From the NCBI GenBank assembly GCA_029006735.1, contig JAQXGN010000052.1:1-37652 (forward strand): a stretch of 37,652 bases of DNA, written 5' to 3'. Shown here in pieces: positions 15,736-25,271 of the stretch. Every line of letters begins with the position of its first letter. Position 1 is the first letter of the stretch. The position numbers were made by a program, and so were the translations under genes. Below the pieces are notes generated by a model. It had not been told where the DNA came from, did not search any database, and was given only the letters and a program-made list of their open reading frames with translations. The stretch is from Caryophanales bacterium (lineage in GTDB: Bacteria; Bacillota_I; Bacilli_A; RFN20; CAG-449).

Positions 15736-16341
15736 TTAGTCCTCCCAAGTTTTTTTAATATCTTCAAATTTAATACTTCCTTCTCTTACTAATTTTATAT
15801 CATCATCTAATAATACTATGGTTGAAGGAAGAGATGACTTAACATCACCTTTTACAATAGTAGATATTACTCCATCAAACTGTTTACACACTTCGTTATA
15901 ATCTTTACACACCGGTTCACCAGATATATTCGCACTTGTTACAAGTAATGGAATCCCTATATAATCAATCATTTCTCGAACCTCTTTGTAATCAGGTACT
16001 CTTATTCCTATATAATCACTATTTAATGTCACCCAAGAATATATTCCTTCTTTAGGCTTAACTAAAATAGTGATCTCTCCAGGCATATATTTTCTTATAA
16101 TCTTTCGTGTTTTATCGCTTAAAATGGCATATTTTTCAATATCATCTACATTTCCAAGCATTAATGTGAACGGCTTATCAGGAGTTCTATTTTTTGATAA
16201 CACTAACTTATCAAAGGCGGATTTTTGATTAAATATTACACCTATTCCATATACAGTTTCAGTTGGAAAAGAAACTACTTCTCCTTTTTTTATATTCTCT
16301 ATTAATTTACTATCACCAAAAAAAGTATGTAGTGTCTTCAT
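15736..16341 (-). CDS. tsaC: Threonylcarbamoyl-AMP synthase (YrdC/Sua5 domain)
   Basis: Makes threonylcarbamoyl-AMP from Thr, bicarbonate and ATP for the t6A37 modification of ANN-reading tRNAs. The 201-residue protein is a single YrdC domain without the extra Sua5 C-terminal domain. It has GEVVSFPTETVYGIG, the KxR and SxN nucleotide-binding elements in LSKNRTPDKPF and VTSANISGEP, and a closing VREGSI. The ribosome binding site (GGGGCG) is weak. It is followed by rpiB after 2 nt. The order prfA-prmC-tsaC-rpiB is typical of Bacillota, interrupted here by one small gene. Confidence 0.93.
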   Translation of the reverse strand: MKTLHTFFGDSKLIENIKKGEVVSFPTETVYGIGVIFNQKSAFDKLVLSKNRTPDKPFTLMLGNVDDIEKYAILSDKTRKIIRKYMPGEITILVKPKEGIYSWVTLNSDYIGIRVPDYKEVREMIDYIGIPLLVTSANISGEPVCKDYNEVCKQFDGVISTIVKGDVKSSLPSTIVLLDDDIKLVREGSIKFEDIKKTWED

Positions 16342-16367
16342 ATTTAATCGCCCCTATATATTATATC

Positions 16368-16775
16368 TTATTTGAATAAATCAAAGATATAACATTTTTC
16401 ACGAATTACTTCTTCGTCGCATTCATTTTTTCTAAAAGCTCCTTTAATAGTAAAACCATTCCCTTTCCCTAAACAAATATGGATTGTACCAAATTGTTTA
16501 GTTACATAAGCATCATCAGATAAAGCAAAAAAATCTAAATTCTCTTCAACAAATTTTGCATGTAACGATTTATCCAAAGTAAAAAAATATTTCTCATATT
16601 TATCAATCATATTTTCTTTGTAATAATATCCTGCGGCTTCATCTATTGGATTAATGGAATTTGTCTTTATCTCAAACTTATAATTAAATGAGGAAGAAGT
16701 GTTCCCAGAATAAACCCCTGCTTCACCAATTAATAATGTTCCACCAAGAGCAATTGAAAGTAATAATTTTTTCAT
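16368..16775 (-). CDS. Small exported hypothetical protein, 135 aa
   Basis: No family recognised. An N-terminal signal peptide or anchor (KKLLLSIALGGTLLIGEAG) is followed by a mixed alpha/beta soluble part with two Cys near the C-terminus (ECDEEVIREKC) and one central Cys (HICLGKG). A strong AAGGAGAG lies upstream of the ATG. It sits between prmC and tsaC, where most relatives have nothing between the two. The hydrophobic start resembles that of the spoIIQ-like protein three genes on (GGTLLIG versus IGGTLLFG), which may be chance. Confidence 0.75.
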   Translation of the reverse strand: MKKLLLSIALGGTLLIGEAGVYSGNTSSSFNYKFEIKTNSINPIDEAAGYYYKENMIDKYEKYFFTLDKSLHAKFVEENLDFFALSDDAYVTKQFGTIHICLGKGNGFTIKGAFRKNECDEEVIREKCYIFDLFK

Positions 16776-16826
16776 AACTTAATTCTCTCCTTAAATTAAG
16801 TATGGTAAATTATTAAAAAATATATA

Positions 16827-17654
16827 CTATCTAAGAGCAAATAAATATCGTTTATTATTATTTATATCTTCCTCAAACCAATAATTAAAATCTGATAAAT
16901 AAGTATCAAACATAATTGATAATGCTTTTTCTTGCTCTGGGGATATTTCAAAAGCAATAATACAGTTTTCATCAACATATTTACTTGCGTTTTTTATCAT
17001 TTTTTCATAAATAGATAATCCGTGATTTTCCGCGAAAAGTGCTATATGTGGTTCATACTTTAATACACTTTCTTGAACAAAACTCTCTCTATCTATATAT
17101 GGTGGATTTGAAATAATAACATTGTATTTTGTATCATCTACATTATCAAAACAATCACTAAAATAAAAATTAACTTTTGTATGATTTTCCACATTATTTA
17201 TTATTGCAACATCCAATGCTGCTTTAGAAATATCAACACTATCAACAATTGCATCACTATATTCTTTATTCATTGCTATTGCAATACATCCCGTACCGCT
17301 TCCAATATCTATAATTCTTTTTGCATTTATATTATTTCTTTTTATATACTCTATTGTTCTATTAACTAATTCTTCTGTTTCACTTCTTGGAATTAGCGTA
17401 TCTTTCGTCACTTTAAACTTTAAACCTTTAAAATATGCATAACCTAAAATCATTTCAACGGGTTTTCCCTCTTGAAACTCTTTTAATCTTTCAACTAAGA
17501 CACTATTATCATATTGTTTATTTTGATTTAGAATCAAATCTACATCAGAAATAGAAAATGTTTCCTTGATAAGATAAAGTATATCTTTCTTGGAAACACT
17601 ATCTTTACAATCTTGAAGTGCCTCAGAAATAATAATTCCGAGCGTTTTAATCAT
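16827..17654 (-). CDS. prmC: Release factor glutamine methyltransferase
   Basis: PrmC (HemK) methylates the Gln of the GGQ motif in RF1 and RF2. The 275-residue protein has an N-terminal helical substrate-binding part with VEMILGYAYFKGLKFKV, the SAM-binding motif IIDIGSGTGCIAIA near 110, and the catalytic NPPYI tetrapeptide that holds the Gln. The first codon overlaps the last bases of prfA by 8 bp, so both are made together. Both substrate factors, prfA here and prfB at 8.7 kb, have intact GGQ motifs. Confidence 0.96.
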   Translation of the reverse strand: MIKTLGIIISEALQDCKDSVSKKDILYLIKETFSISDVDLILNQNKQYDNSVLVERLKEFQEGKPVEMILGYAYFKGLKFKVTKDTLIPRSETEELVNRTIEYIKRNNINAKRIIDIGSGTGCIAIAMNKEYSDAIVDSVDISKAALDVAIINNVENHTKVNFYFSDCFDNVDDTKYNVIISNPPYIDRESFVQESVLKYEPHIALFAENHGLSIYEKMIKNASKYVDENCIIAFEISPEQEKALSIMFDTYLSDFNYWFEEDINNNKRYLFALR

Positions 17655-18738
17655 TATATTTTTTTGCCTCTTGTTCCATTTTATCTTGTTGATCAGCGTT
17701 AATCAAAGCATTAAGAATATCATCTAAATCGCCTTCCATAACTCTATCAAGTTTTTGAAGAGTAAATCCAATTCTATGATCAGTAACTCTATTTTGTGGA
17801 TAATTATATGTTCTAATCTTTTCTGATCTTTCTCCTGTACCAACTTTTAATCTTCGTTCACTACCAATCTTAGCATCTTGTTCTGCTTGTTTTTGAGCAA
17901 ACATTCTCGCTCTAAGCATTTCCATTGCAATTTCTCTATTTTGAATTTGAGATCTTTCCACTTGGCAAGAAACTACAATCCCTGTTGGGATATGAGTAAT
18001 TCTAACTGCAGACTCTGTTTTATTAACATTTTGTCCTCCTGCGCCTTGAGAACGATAAGTATCAATCTTTAAATCTTCATTTCTAATTTCAATATTTATA
18101 GATTCTGTTTCTGGCATAACTAATACTGTTGCAGTAGAAGTTTGAATTCTTCCTGCAGCTTCAGTAACTGGAACCCTTTGAACTCTATGTGCGCCAGATT
18201 CAAACTTTAATTTTGAATAAACATTATCTCCCTTAATAGCAAAAATAATTTGAGAGAACCCTCCTGCATCCGATGGGTTAGAATCCATTACTTGGATTTT
18301 CCAACCTTGTGCTTCTGCATAACGTGAATACATTCTAAATAAGTCACCAGCGAAAATATTTGCTTCATCTCCTCCAGCAGCACCACGAATTTCACAAACA
18401 ATATTCTTACCATCATTTGGATCTTTTGGCAAAAGCATAATCTTTAATTCATCATAAAGTGCAGGCATTGCAGCTTGTATTTCTTTAATTGATTCACGTG
18501 CAAATTCTTCTATTTCAGGATCTGGATCGTTTACCATAACTAAAGCATCTTTTAAATCCTCATCCATCTTTTTATATTTTTTATACGCATCTACTGGTTC
18601 TTGTAATGATGCTCTTTCTTTATTTAACGCTGTTAATTTAGTAATATCTGATACAATTTCATCTTCACATAAAAGGCGATCGATTTCTTCAATTCTTAAA
18701 AGCATAGCTTCTAATCTATCTAACATTTTATCTGCCAT
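17647..18738 (-). CDS. prfA: Peptide chain release factor 1
   Basis: RF1 terminates at UAA and UAG. The 363-residue protein carries the stop-recognising PVT at 190-192 (RVQRVPVTEAAGRIQTS), GGQ at 234-236 within SQGAGGQNVNK, and the TYNYPQNRVTDHRIGFT stretch near the end that distinguishes RF1. AGGAGG lies 7 nt before the ATG. It is first in the run prfA-prmC. With eight TAG and no TGA stops among neighbouring genes, RF1 serves all of them. Confidence 0.98.
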   Translation of the reverse strand: MADKMLDRLEAMLLRIEEIDRLLCEDEIVSDITKLTALNKERASLQEPVDAYKKYKKMDEDLKDALVMVNDPDPEIEEFARESIKEIQAAMPALYDELKIMLLPKDPNDGKNIVCEIRGAAGGDEANIFAGDLFRMYSRYAEAQGWKIQVMDSNPSDAGGFSQIIFAIKGDNVYSKLKFESGAHRVQRVPVTEAAGRIQTSTATVLVMPETESINIEIRNEDLKIDTYRSQGAGGQNVNKTESAVRITHIPTGIVVSCQVERSQIQNREIAMEMLRARMFAQKQAEQDAKIGSERRLKVGTGERSEKIRTYNYPQNRVTDHRIGFTLQKLDRVMEGDLDDILNALINADQQDKMEQEAKKYND

Positions 18739-18860
18739 AAGTCTAACCTCCTATATTTGCCTTACATATAATATCAAATACAACTTAGAAAATAAATAGA
18801 AATCTATTTATCGCATATTTTTTTATTATATGATATTATATTATTTCCCGAGGTGATAAA

Positions 18861-19964
18861 ATGTCTTTTTTCTTTTACCAAAAAAATAAAAATATTGTAT
18901 CTCTATCAAATGCAATATTAAAGCATTTCACAGGAGATTGTTTTCATACACCTCTTAAGGAATTAGATGAACTTTTAGCGAAAAAACAATATAACAAAAT
19001 AGTACTGATGTTATTTGACGGTATGGGAAAATCTATTTCCGAAACACATTTAAACAACACGGATTTTCTAATAAAAAAGAAAGCGTTTGAAATATCGAGT
19101 GTATTCCCACCAACTACAGCCGCAGCAACAACAGCATTATGTAGTGCTAAGTATCCAATTGAAACAGGATGGTTAGGATGGAGACAATATTTTAAGAATC
19201 AAAATGTAGTTGTAGATATGTTTACAAATAACAACTCTATTACTCATGAACACATTAACGGTCCTTTTTTATCATCAGTATACTGTCCTTACGAATCTAT
19301 ATTTGATATATTATCAAAAAATGGAATAGACTCAAAAGCAATATTACCAAAGAACATTGATGACATTGGTCCTTCAAACATAGATGAGTTTTTTCAATTG
19401 GCAGATGTATTAATGAAAAGAAATAATTCTCATTTTTACTATATGTATTGGACAGATCCTGATAAACTAATCCATCAATACGGCGTTAATCATCCTTTAG
19501 TAAAAAGAGTAATAAAAAAAATCAATAAGTCATTGATTAAATTATCAAAAGAGAATAAAGACAATTTAATAATTGTTCTTTCTGATCATTCATTAATAGA
19601 TACTAAATTTTATAATATTCTTGAGCATAAAGATTTTATGGATACATTAATTACTGTACCTTCATTAGATTCTCGTAGTGCGTTTTTTCACGTTAAAAGT
19701 GGCATGAATGAAGTGTTTGAAACACTTTTCAAGAAATATTATGGTAATGATTTTATTTTATATACAAAACAAGAGATATTAGATATGAATTTCTTTGGGG
19801 TTGGAGAAGAACATCCTCTATTTCAAGATTTTTTAGGCGACTATATGGCAACTTCTATTTCCAATTATGGTTTTACTTTTGAAAAAGATAATTTAATGAT
19901 AGGTGCACATTCTGGATCATTAGAAGAAGAATCATTAATCAATGTCTATATACTTAATAAATAA
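18861..19964 (+). CDS. Alkaline-phosphatase-superfamily phosphodiesterase/pyrophosphatase
   Basis: The 367-residue protein has the metal site of type I phosphodiesterases: Asp in MLFDGMG (near 50), the nucleophilic Thr in FPPTTAAATTAL (near 80), Asp and His in WTDPDKLIHQYG, Asp-His in LSDHSL, and the last His in GAHSG. There is no signal peptide, so it is cytoplasmic. The substrate, a nucleotide or nucleotide-sugar phosphodiester, is unknown. GAGGTG precedes the ATG. It is the first plus-strand gene, divergent from prfA across 122 bp, and precedes dnaX. It is not part of the usual dnaX cluster. Confidence 0.85.
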   Translation: MSFFFYQKNKNIVSLSNAILKHFTGDCFHTPLKELDELLAKKQYNKIVLMLFDGMGKSISETHLNNTDFLIKKKAFEISSVFPPTTAAATTALCSAKYPIETGWLGWRQYFKNQNVVVDMFTNNNSITHEHINGPFLSSVYCPYESIFDILSKNGIDSKAILPKNIDDIGPSNIDEFFQLADVLMKRNNSHFYYMYWTDPDKLIHQYGVNHPLVKRVIKKINKSLIKLSKENKDNLIIVLSDHSLIDTKFYNILEHKDFMDTLITVPSLDSRSAFFHVKSGMNEVFETLFKKYYGNDFILYTKQEILDMNFFGVGEEHPLFQDFLGDYMATSISNYGFTFEKDNLMIGAHSGSLEEESLINVYILNK

Positions 19965-20004
19965 CTAGTTATTATATAATCCAATTTACCTTTTGTTATT
20001 TAAA

Positions 20005-20024
20005 ATACACTTATAAAAGTGTAT
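20005..20024. promoter_or_regulatory. Perfect 8-bp inverted repeat before dnaX
   Basis: ATACACTT-ATAA-AAGTGTAT ends inside a TATAAT that could be the dnaX -10, 24 nt before the ATG. No T-run follows, so it is more likely an operator or mRNA leader hairpin than a terminator. A convincing -35 is not seen. Confidence 0.4.
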
Positions 20025-20047
20025 AATAATCAATGGGTGATTAATTT

Positions 20048-21730
20048 ATGTCATATAAAGCATTATACAGAACTTATAGACCTTCAACATTTGATCAAGT
20101 TGCTGGTCAACAACATATTGTTCGTACACTATCAAACGCATTTAAAGAAAACAAAATTGCACACGCTTATTTATTTTGTGGTCCAAGAGGAACTGGTAAA
20201 ACTTCTCTAGCGCGTCTTTTTGCTAAATCTTTAAATTGCGAAAAAGGTTTTGGATGTCAATGTAATAGCTGTTCAAACTGTCTTGAAATAATTAATGGTT
20301 CTCATCCTGACGTTATTGAAATTGACGCTGCAAGTAATAGAGGCATTGATGATATTCGCGATTTAATAAGCAAAGTTAAATATTCTCCTACTCTAGGAAA
20401 ATATAAAGTTTATATTATCGATGAAGTTCATATGATGACACCTGAAGCATTTAATGCTTTATTAAAAACATTAGAAGAACCACCATCAAATGTTATTTTT
20501 ATTCTTTGTACGACTGAACCATATAAAGTAATGCCAACAATTTTATCAAGAGTTCAAAGATATGACTTTAATAAAGTATCTGATAAAGACATTTATAACA
20601 ACCTTGCAATGATTTGTGAAAAAGAAAACATCATTTATGAAGATGATGCTTTAAGGTTAATAGTATCCTTATCCGATGGAGGCGTAAGAGATTCGTTATC
20701 CTTACTTGATCAAGCTATTGCATATTCAGGTAGTAAACTCTGTTTACATCATGTTCAAGAACTATATGGTTTGTCTTCTTTAGAGGAAAAGATTGAATTA
20801 ATAAAAACTCTAAATAATAACGATATTAAATTCTTCACATCTAAATTAGCTTCTTTTATTGAACATGGTATCGATATAAAAAGACTTACAACCGACTTAA
20901 TTGATATTGTAAAAGATTTATTAATTTATCTTAATACAAAAGATGAATCAATTTTAAAAGTATTGTCAAAAGATATTGCAAATGAATGCAAGATTTCTCG
21001 CGAAAACCTGTATATTATGCTTGATAATTTATTAAATGCTTATTCACAATATCGTTATGTAAGTAACATCTCTTCAATATTGGAAATAGCTTTGTTAAAG
21101 ATTGCTTCTCAATGCAATGCATTTGAAGAAAAACAAATGGTTACAGTAGATGAAAAGAAGCAAAAAAAAGAAGAAGAAAAACCTACTCAAATAATAACTT
21201 CAGTAGTCGAAATCGAACCTAAAAAACCAGAAATTACTTCCACATTTAAAAATATCGAACCTTTTGCAGAAGTTGGTACACCTTACAAATTAAGTGAAGA
21301 AGATACTATTAATTTAATGCAACAAGGTAATAAACAAGATAAACAAAATATTATTGAAAAATGGGCTTTATTAGATAACTATATAGCAGATCCAACAATT
21401 GGAAAATATTGTTCTTTATTAAAACATTGTTCTCCACGAATTGCTTCAAAAAACATTTTGGTATTAGAAACCAATTTTACAAATATCTGTAACAAAGTTA
21501 ATTTTGTAGAAAATCAACCTGGATTTTCTGCTCTCGTAAAAGCTATTTCCGGATTAGATTACATCATTCTTTGTTTAACAACATCAGATTGCATATCTAG
21601 AGTTCAAAAATTTTCTAATTTACGCCAAGCAAATAGACTTCCAGAAATATACCCAATTAATATTGTTTTAACTAAAGCAACGGCTTTAAAAAGCACAAAT
21701 ACAGTATCTGTAGATAAAATAATAGATTAA
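20048..21730 (+). CDS. dnaX: DNA polymerase III subunit gamma/tau
   Basis: Clamp-loader ATPase of the replicase. The 560-residue protein has Walker A GPRGTGKT at 45-52, the zinc module with Cys 64, 70, 72, 75 and 78, IIDEVHMMTPEAFNALLKTLEEPP (motif B), and sensor I LCTTEP. A Lys/Glu-rich linker near 360-380 (EKKQKKEEEKP) leads to a tau-like C-terminal domain. It starts SYKALYRTYRP like its homologues. The GGGTGATTAATT region before the ATG supplies the ribosome binding site. First of dnaX-ebfC-recR-tmk-holB-ricT-rsmI. Confidence 0.97.
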   Translation: MSYKALYRTYRPSTFDQVAGQQHIVRTLSNAFKENKIAHAYLFCGPRGTGKTSLARLFAKSLNCEKGFGCQCNSCSNCLEIINGSHPDVIEIDAASNRGIDDIRDLISKVKYSPTLGKYKVYIIDEVHMMTPEAFNALLKTLEEPPSNVIFILCTTEPYKVMPTILSRVQRYDFNKVSDKDIYNNLAMICEKENIIYEDDALRLIVSLSDGGVRDSLSLLDQAIAYSGSKLCLHHVQELYGLSSLEEKIELIKTLNNNDIKFFTSKLASFIEHGIDIKRLTTDLIDIVKDLLIYLNTKDESILKVLSKDIANECKISRENLYIMLDNLLNAYSQYRYVSNISSILEIALLKIASQCNAFEEKQMVTVDEKKQKKEEEKPTQIITSVVEIEPKKPEITSTFKNIEPFAEVGTPYKLSEEDTINLMQQGNKQDKQNIIEKWALLDNYIADPTIGKYCSLLKHCSPRIASKNILVLETNFTNICNKVNFVENQPGFSALVKAISGLDYIILCLTTSDCISRVQKFSNLRQANRLPEIYPINIVLTKATALKSTNTVSVDKIID

Positions 21731-21748
21731 TAAAGGAGAATATAAATT

Positions 21749-22054
21749 ATGAATATTAATGTTTTAATGCAACAAGCACAAAAAATGCAAAGAGAATTAC
21801 AAAAAGCACAAAAAGAATTAAATTCTCAATTATTTTTAATAGAATCAGCAGGTGGAGCAGTAAAAGTTTCCATCTATGGAAGCAAAGAAATTGAAAAAAT
21901 TGATATCGATAGAGATGCAATTGATCCTGATGACAAAGAAATGCTCGAAGATATGTTAAAAATAGCATTAAATGATGCAATTAGACAAATAGAAGACAAA
22001 CAAGAAAAACTAGTAAAAAAATATACTGGTGGAATGTCAATCCCAGGTTTCTAA
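21749..22054 (+). CDS. ebfC: YbaB/EbfC family nucleoid-associated protein
   Basis: A small dimeric DNA-binding protein of 101 residues, nearly always encoded between dnaX and recR. It opens with a Met/Gln/Lys-rich helix (MQQAQKMQRELQKAQKELN), then the conserved GGAVKVSIYGSKEIEKIDID core and EDMLKIALNDAIRQIE, and ends with GMSIPGF. AAAGGAG precedes the ATG. recR begins 1 nt after its stop codon, so translation is coupled. Confidence 0.95.
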   Translation: MNINVLMQQAQKMQRELQKAQKELNSQLFLIESAGGAVKVSIYGSKEIEKIDIDRDAIDPDDKEMLEDMLKIALNDAIRQIEDKQEKLVKKYTGGMSIPGF

Positions 22055-22055
22055 T

Positions 22056-22661
22056 ATGAATGAATTAAATACAATAACTAAATTAATCGAATCACTAAGA
22101 AAATTACCTGGAATTGGTTTAAAAACAGCAGAAAGAATGGCATATCAAATTTTAGATATGAACCATGAAAGCATTGAATCCTTTATTTCAGCAATGGACT
22201 CAGTGATTCATAAAATAAACAAATGTCCTATCTGTGGTTCATATACAGAAGATGGTATTTGTCCTTTTTGTCACGACGAAGAAAGAGACCCAACATCATT
22301 AATAGTTGTTTCTTATTATAAAGATGCCCTCGCATTTGAAAAAACAAAATCGTTTCATGGACAATATCACATTTTAAATGGTTCCTTATCTCCTACGAAA
22401 GGAATAGGTATTAATGATTTAAATATTAATTCATTAATTCAAAGAATCAAAGAAAACACGATAAAAGAAATAATTTTGGCTACCAATCCTACAATAGAAG
22501 GAGAAACAACTGCCTTATATTTAGAAAAAGTTCTTTCGTCATATGACATTTCCATTTCTAGATTAGCTTATGGTTTACCGATGGGAGCCCAACTCGATTA
22601 TACCGATGAATTAACATTAACAAAAGCGTTAGAAGGAAGAAAAACAATAAGAAAGGAGTAA
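22056..22661 (+). CDS. recR: Recombination mediator RecR
   Basis: RecR loads RecA at gaps with RecO and RecF. The 201-residue protein has a helix-hairpin-helix (LRKLPGIGLKTAERMAYQI), a Cys4 zinc finger (CPICGSYTEDGICPFC), and a Toprim domain (SLIVVSYYKDALAFEKTKSF, then LNGSLSPTKGIG). It ends with the Walker-B-like YGLPMGAQLDYTDELTL. The ATG at 22056 is chosen over a GTG nine codons upstream that would overlap ebfC. Family members start at this Met. Confidence 0.96.
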   Translation: MNELNTITKLIESLRKLPGIGLKTAERMAYQILDMNHESIESFISAMDSVIHKINKCPICGSYTEDGICPFCHDEERDPTSLIVVSYYKDALAFEKTKSFHGQYHILNGSLSPTKGIGINDLNINSLIQRIKENTIKEIILATNPTIEGETTALYLEKVLSSYDISISRLAYGLPMGAQLDYTDELTLTKALEGRKTIRKE

Positions 22662-22667
22662 ATCACT

Positions 22668-23294
22668 ATGTCTCTATTCATAACATTAGAAGGTCCTGAA
22701 GGATCCGGAAAAACAAGTGCAATAAAAATAGTGAAGGAGCGATTGGAAAAAGAAGGCTATCAAATCATCATGACAAGAGAACCAGGGGGAACTCCAATAT
22801 CTGAACAAATTCGAAATGTTATCTTAAACAAAGAAAATACTGCAATGGACCCAAGAACTGAAGCATTATTATATGCTGCAAGCAGAAGACAACACCTAGT
22901 TGAAAAAGTATGGCCTGCAGTCAAAGAAGGAAAAATAGTGATTTGTGATAGATATTTAGATTCTTCTTTATCATATCAAGGATATGCTAGAGGATTAGGT
23001 ATAGATGAGATATTAAATGTTAATATGTATGCTACTGAAGGAACTTATCCAAACTTAACTTTATTATTTGATATTGAACCAGAAAAAGGATTGGCACGAA
23101 TTAGTGCAAATTCCAATCGAGAAGTTAATAGATTAGATTTAGAAAAACTCTCTTTTCACAAACTAGTACGAGAAGGTTATTTAAAACTTGCAGAGCTTTT
23201 TCCTGATCGTTTTGTAATAATCGATGCATCAAAACCACTAGAAGAAGTGGCAAATAACGCGTTTTTAGCGATAAAACAAAGGTTAGTAAAATAA
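22668..23294 (+). CDS. tmk: Thymidylate kinase
   Basis: Phosphorylates dTMP to dTDP. The 208-residue protein has the P-loop LEGPEGSGKTS at the N-terminus, the substrate stretch TREPGGTPISEQIR, CDRYLDSSLSYQGYARGLG (DRY motif), and a short lid segment with NREVNRLDLE. AGGAG lies 8 nt upstream of the ATG. It sits between recR and holB, as in many Bacillota. Confidence 0.96.
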   Translation: MSLFITLEGPEGSGKTSAIKIVKERLEKEGYQIIMTREPGGTPISEQIRNVILNKENTAMDPRTEALLYAASRRQHLVEKVWPAVKEGKIVICDRYLDSSLSYQGYARGLGIDEILNVNMYATEGTYPNLTLLFDIEPEKGLARISANSNREVNRLDLEKLSFHKLVREGYLKLAELFPDRFVIIDASKPLEEVANNAFLAIKQRLVK

Positions 23295-23295
23295 T

Positions 23296-24279
23296 ATGAA
23301 TTTCCTTGATTACATAAAACAATATCAAAAGTTTGTATATAACACATTTTACAATGCACTAAAGAACAATAAAGTTTCGCAAGCTTATTTAATTAAAGGA
23401 TCTGATGGCGCTCCTGTTTTTGAATGTGCAAAATTTTTAGCCAAATCATTAATCTGTGACAATTCCGATTTTGCTTGTAACGAATGTATTGATTGTATTA
23501 GGTTTGATGAAGGAAATTATTCCGATATAAAAATTATTGACGGCAATGCACAAACTATAAAAGTTGGAGATATTGAAGAATTACAAGTATTTCTCTCTTC
23601 TTCCAGTTTAGAAAAAAAGGGATTAAAAATATATATTATTAATGAATTAGAAAATGCCAACAAAGAATCAATTAATGCCTTATTAAAAACACTAGAAGAA
23701 CCTTATAAAAATACTTATGCATTTATTACTACAAAAAATGAAAGTAAAATTTTACAAACAATTCTATCTCGTTGCCAAATATTAAATCTTTTACCAATAG
23801 ATAAAGGCATAATAAAAGAAGAAGTTATTAAACAAGGAGTCAATATAGAAGATGCAGAAATATTAAGTCATTTGTATTCTAATACAAATAGTGTTATTGA
23901 ATTAAGCAATTCTGAAATATATAATAAATGCAAATCTTGTTTGTTTTCTTTTCTAGAGGCTCTAACTATCAGTAAGGAAGAAGCTTTATTTGTTACCCAA
24001 ACTTCGATTGTATCTCAAATAAAGTCAAAAGAAGAAGCAAGATTGTTTTTTGAATTATTATCTTTATCATTTAAAGATATTCTCTATATTCAAACTAATC
24101 AAACACCAACAATGCAAGAAAAGAAAAATATTTTAGAAAAACTATCAAAAAAATATAAAAATATTCAAAAATATTATTTAGAAATCATGCTTACAAGAGG
24201 TAAAATTGAAATCAATATTTCAATTGCATTGTTACTCGAACATATTTGTATATACATAATCAAAGGAGGTTCAAATTAA
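23296..24279 (+). CDS. holB: DNA polymerase III subunit delta'
   Basis: Clamp-loader stator of 327 residues, related to DnaX but without a functional P-loop: where DnaX has GPRGTGKT this has IKGSDGAPVFE. The zinc module is kept (C..CNECIDC, about residues 54-66). INELENANKESINALLKTLEEP aligns with motif B, and ILSRCQI carries the arginine-finger SRC motif. It begins 1 nt after tmk and its stop overlaps the ricT start (TAATG). Confidence 0.93.
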   Translation: MNFLDYIKQYQKFVYNTFYNALKNNKVSQAYLIKGSDGAPVFECAKFLAKSLICDNSDFACNECIDCIRFDEGNYSDIKIIDGNAQTIKVGDIEELQVFLSSSSLEKKGLKIYIINELENANKESINALLKTLEEPYKNTYAFITTKNESKILQTILSRCQILNLLPIDKGIIKEEVIKQGVNIEDAEILSHLYSNTNSVIELSNSEIYNKCKSCLFSFLEALTISKEEALFVTQTSIVSQIKSKEEARLFFELLSLSFKDILYIQTNQTPTMQEKKNILEKLSKKYKNIQKYYLEIMLTRGKIEINISIALLLEHICIYIIKGGSN

Positions 24280-25271
24280 TGGAAAAAATTAAAAAACTAT
24301 TAATTAATATTTTAGTTCTTGGAATGGAAAAAGCATTCTATTTTTCAATTGACGAAAACAATTATAATGAAGGTGATTTAGTAATTGTTGAAACAAATAG
24401 AGGTATCGAATTAGGTAGAGTCATTTCTTCTCCAATTGAAAAAGAAGTAAATAGTGAAGATGAATTCCCTAAAGTTCTTAAAAAAGGAACATTGGATGAT
24501 TATAAAGTATTTGAATTAAATAAAATTAAAGCAAAAGAAACTCAAGCATACTGTCAAGAAGAGGCAGATAAACTATCCTTAAATATGAAAATATTGTCCG
24601 CTGATTATATGTTAGACGGTACAAAAATAATCATCTATTATTTGGCAGACAATCGTGTCGATTTTAGAGATTTGCTTAAGGTTTTAGCGGCAGAACTCAA
24701 ATGCAGAATAGAATTAAGACAGATAGGAACAAGGGACAAAGCTAAACTAATTGGTGGTATAGGTATATGTGGATTAAAGCTTTGTTGTTCTTCTTTCTTA
24801 AATGAATTTGATGGAATATCCATCACTATGGCAAAAAATCAAATGTTAGCATTGAACATACCTAAATTGTCTGGTCATTGTGGCAAATTAATTTGCTGCT
24901 TAAAATTTGAAAACGATACTTATTTAGATTTACAAAAGGACTTACCTCGCGTGGGATCCAAAGTCAAATACAATGATCAAATTTACAAGATTACATCAAT
25001 GAATGTCATCACTAAAATGATTCGTATTGAAAACAAAGAAAACATCCAGACAGTTCCTTACGACGACATTAAAGACTCAATTCTTCCAAGAGATTATGTT
25101 ATGCCAATACAACAAAGCACACCTTCTCATAATGTAAGCGAAAACGAAAATAAAAATAACGATGTTAAAGATAGACCTCAACAAGGAAAGTTTAATAATC
25201 GTAACAGCCGTTTCAATTCAAATAAAACTCAAAAAAATAATGGAGAAAAAACAAACAATGAAAAGAATTAA
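24279..25271 (+). CDS. ricT: PSP1 domain protein RicT (YaaT)
   Basis: RicT is part of the Fe-S RicA/RicF/RicT complex that, in B. subtilis, aids mRNA processing by RNase Y and affects competence and sporulation. The 330-residue protein has the PSP1 core with VDFRDLLKVLAAELKCRIELRQIGTRDKAKL and the Cys-rich part ICGLKLCCSSFLNEF and LSGHCGKLICCLKFE. A low-complexity Asn/Lys/Gln tail of about 50 residues follows. AAGGAGG sits 9 nt before the ATG at 24279, inside the end of holB. The rsmI start lies inside the tail region. ricA and ricF are not in the window. Confidence 0.93.
   Translation: MEKIKKLLINILVLGMEKAFYFSIDENNYNEGDLVIVETNRGIELGRVISSPIEKEVNSEDEFPKVLKKGTLDDYKVFELNKIKAKETQAYCQEEADKLSLNMKILSADYMLDGTKIIIYYLADNRVDFRDLLKVLAAELKCRIELRQIGTRDKAKLIGGIGICGLKLCCSSFLNEFDGISITMAKNQMLALNIPKLSGHCGKLICCLKFENDTYLDLQKDLPRVGSKVKYNDQIYKITSMNVITKMIRIENKENIQTVPYDDIKDSILPRDYVMPIQQSTPSHNVSENENKNNDVKDRPQQGKFNNRNSRFNSNKTQKNNGEKTNNEKN

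Noticed and set aside
16368-16775. A homologue of the SpoIIQ-like protein because of the similar hydrophobic start
   Set aside because: The likeness is limited to a short Gly/Leu membrane segment; the remainder has no LytM features.
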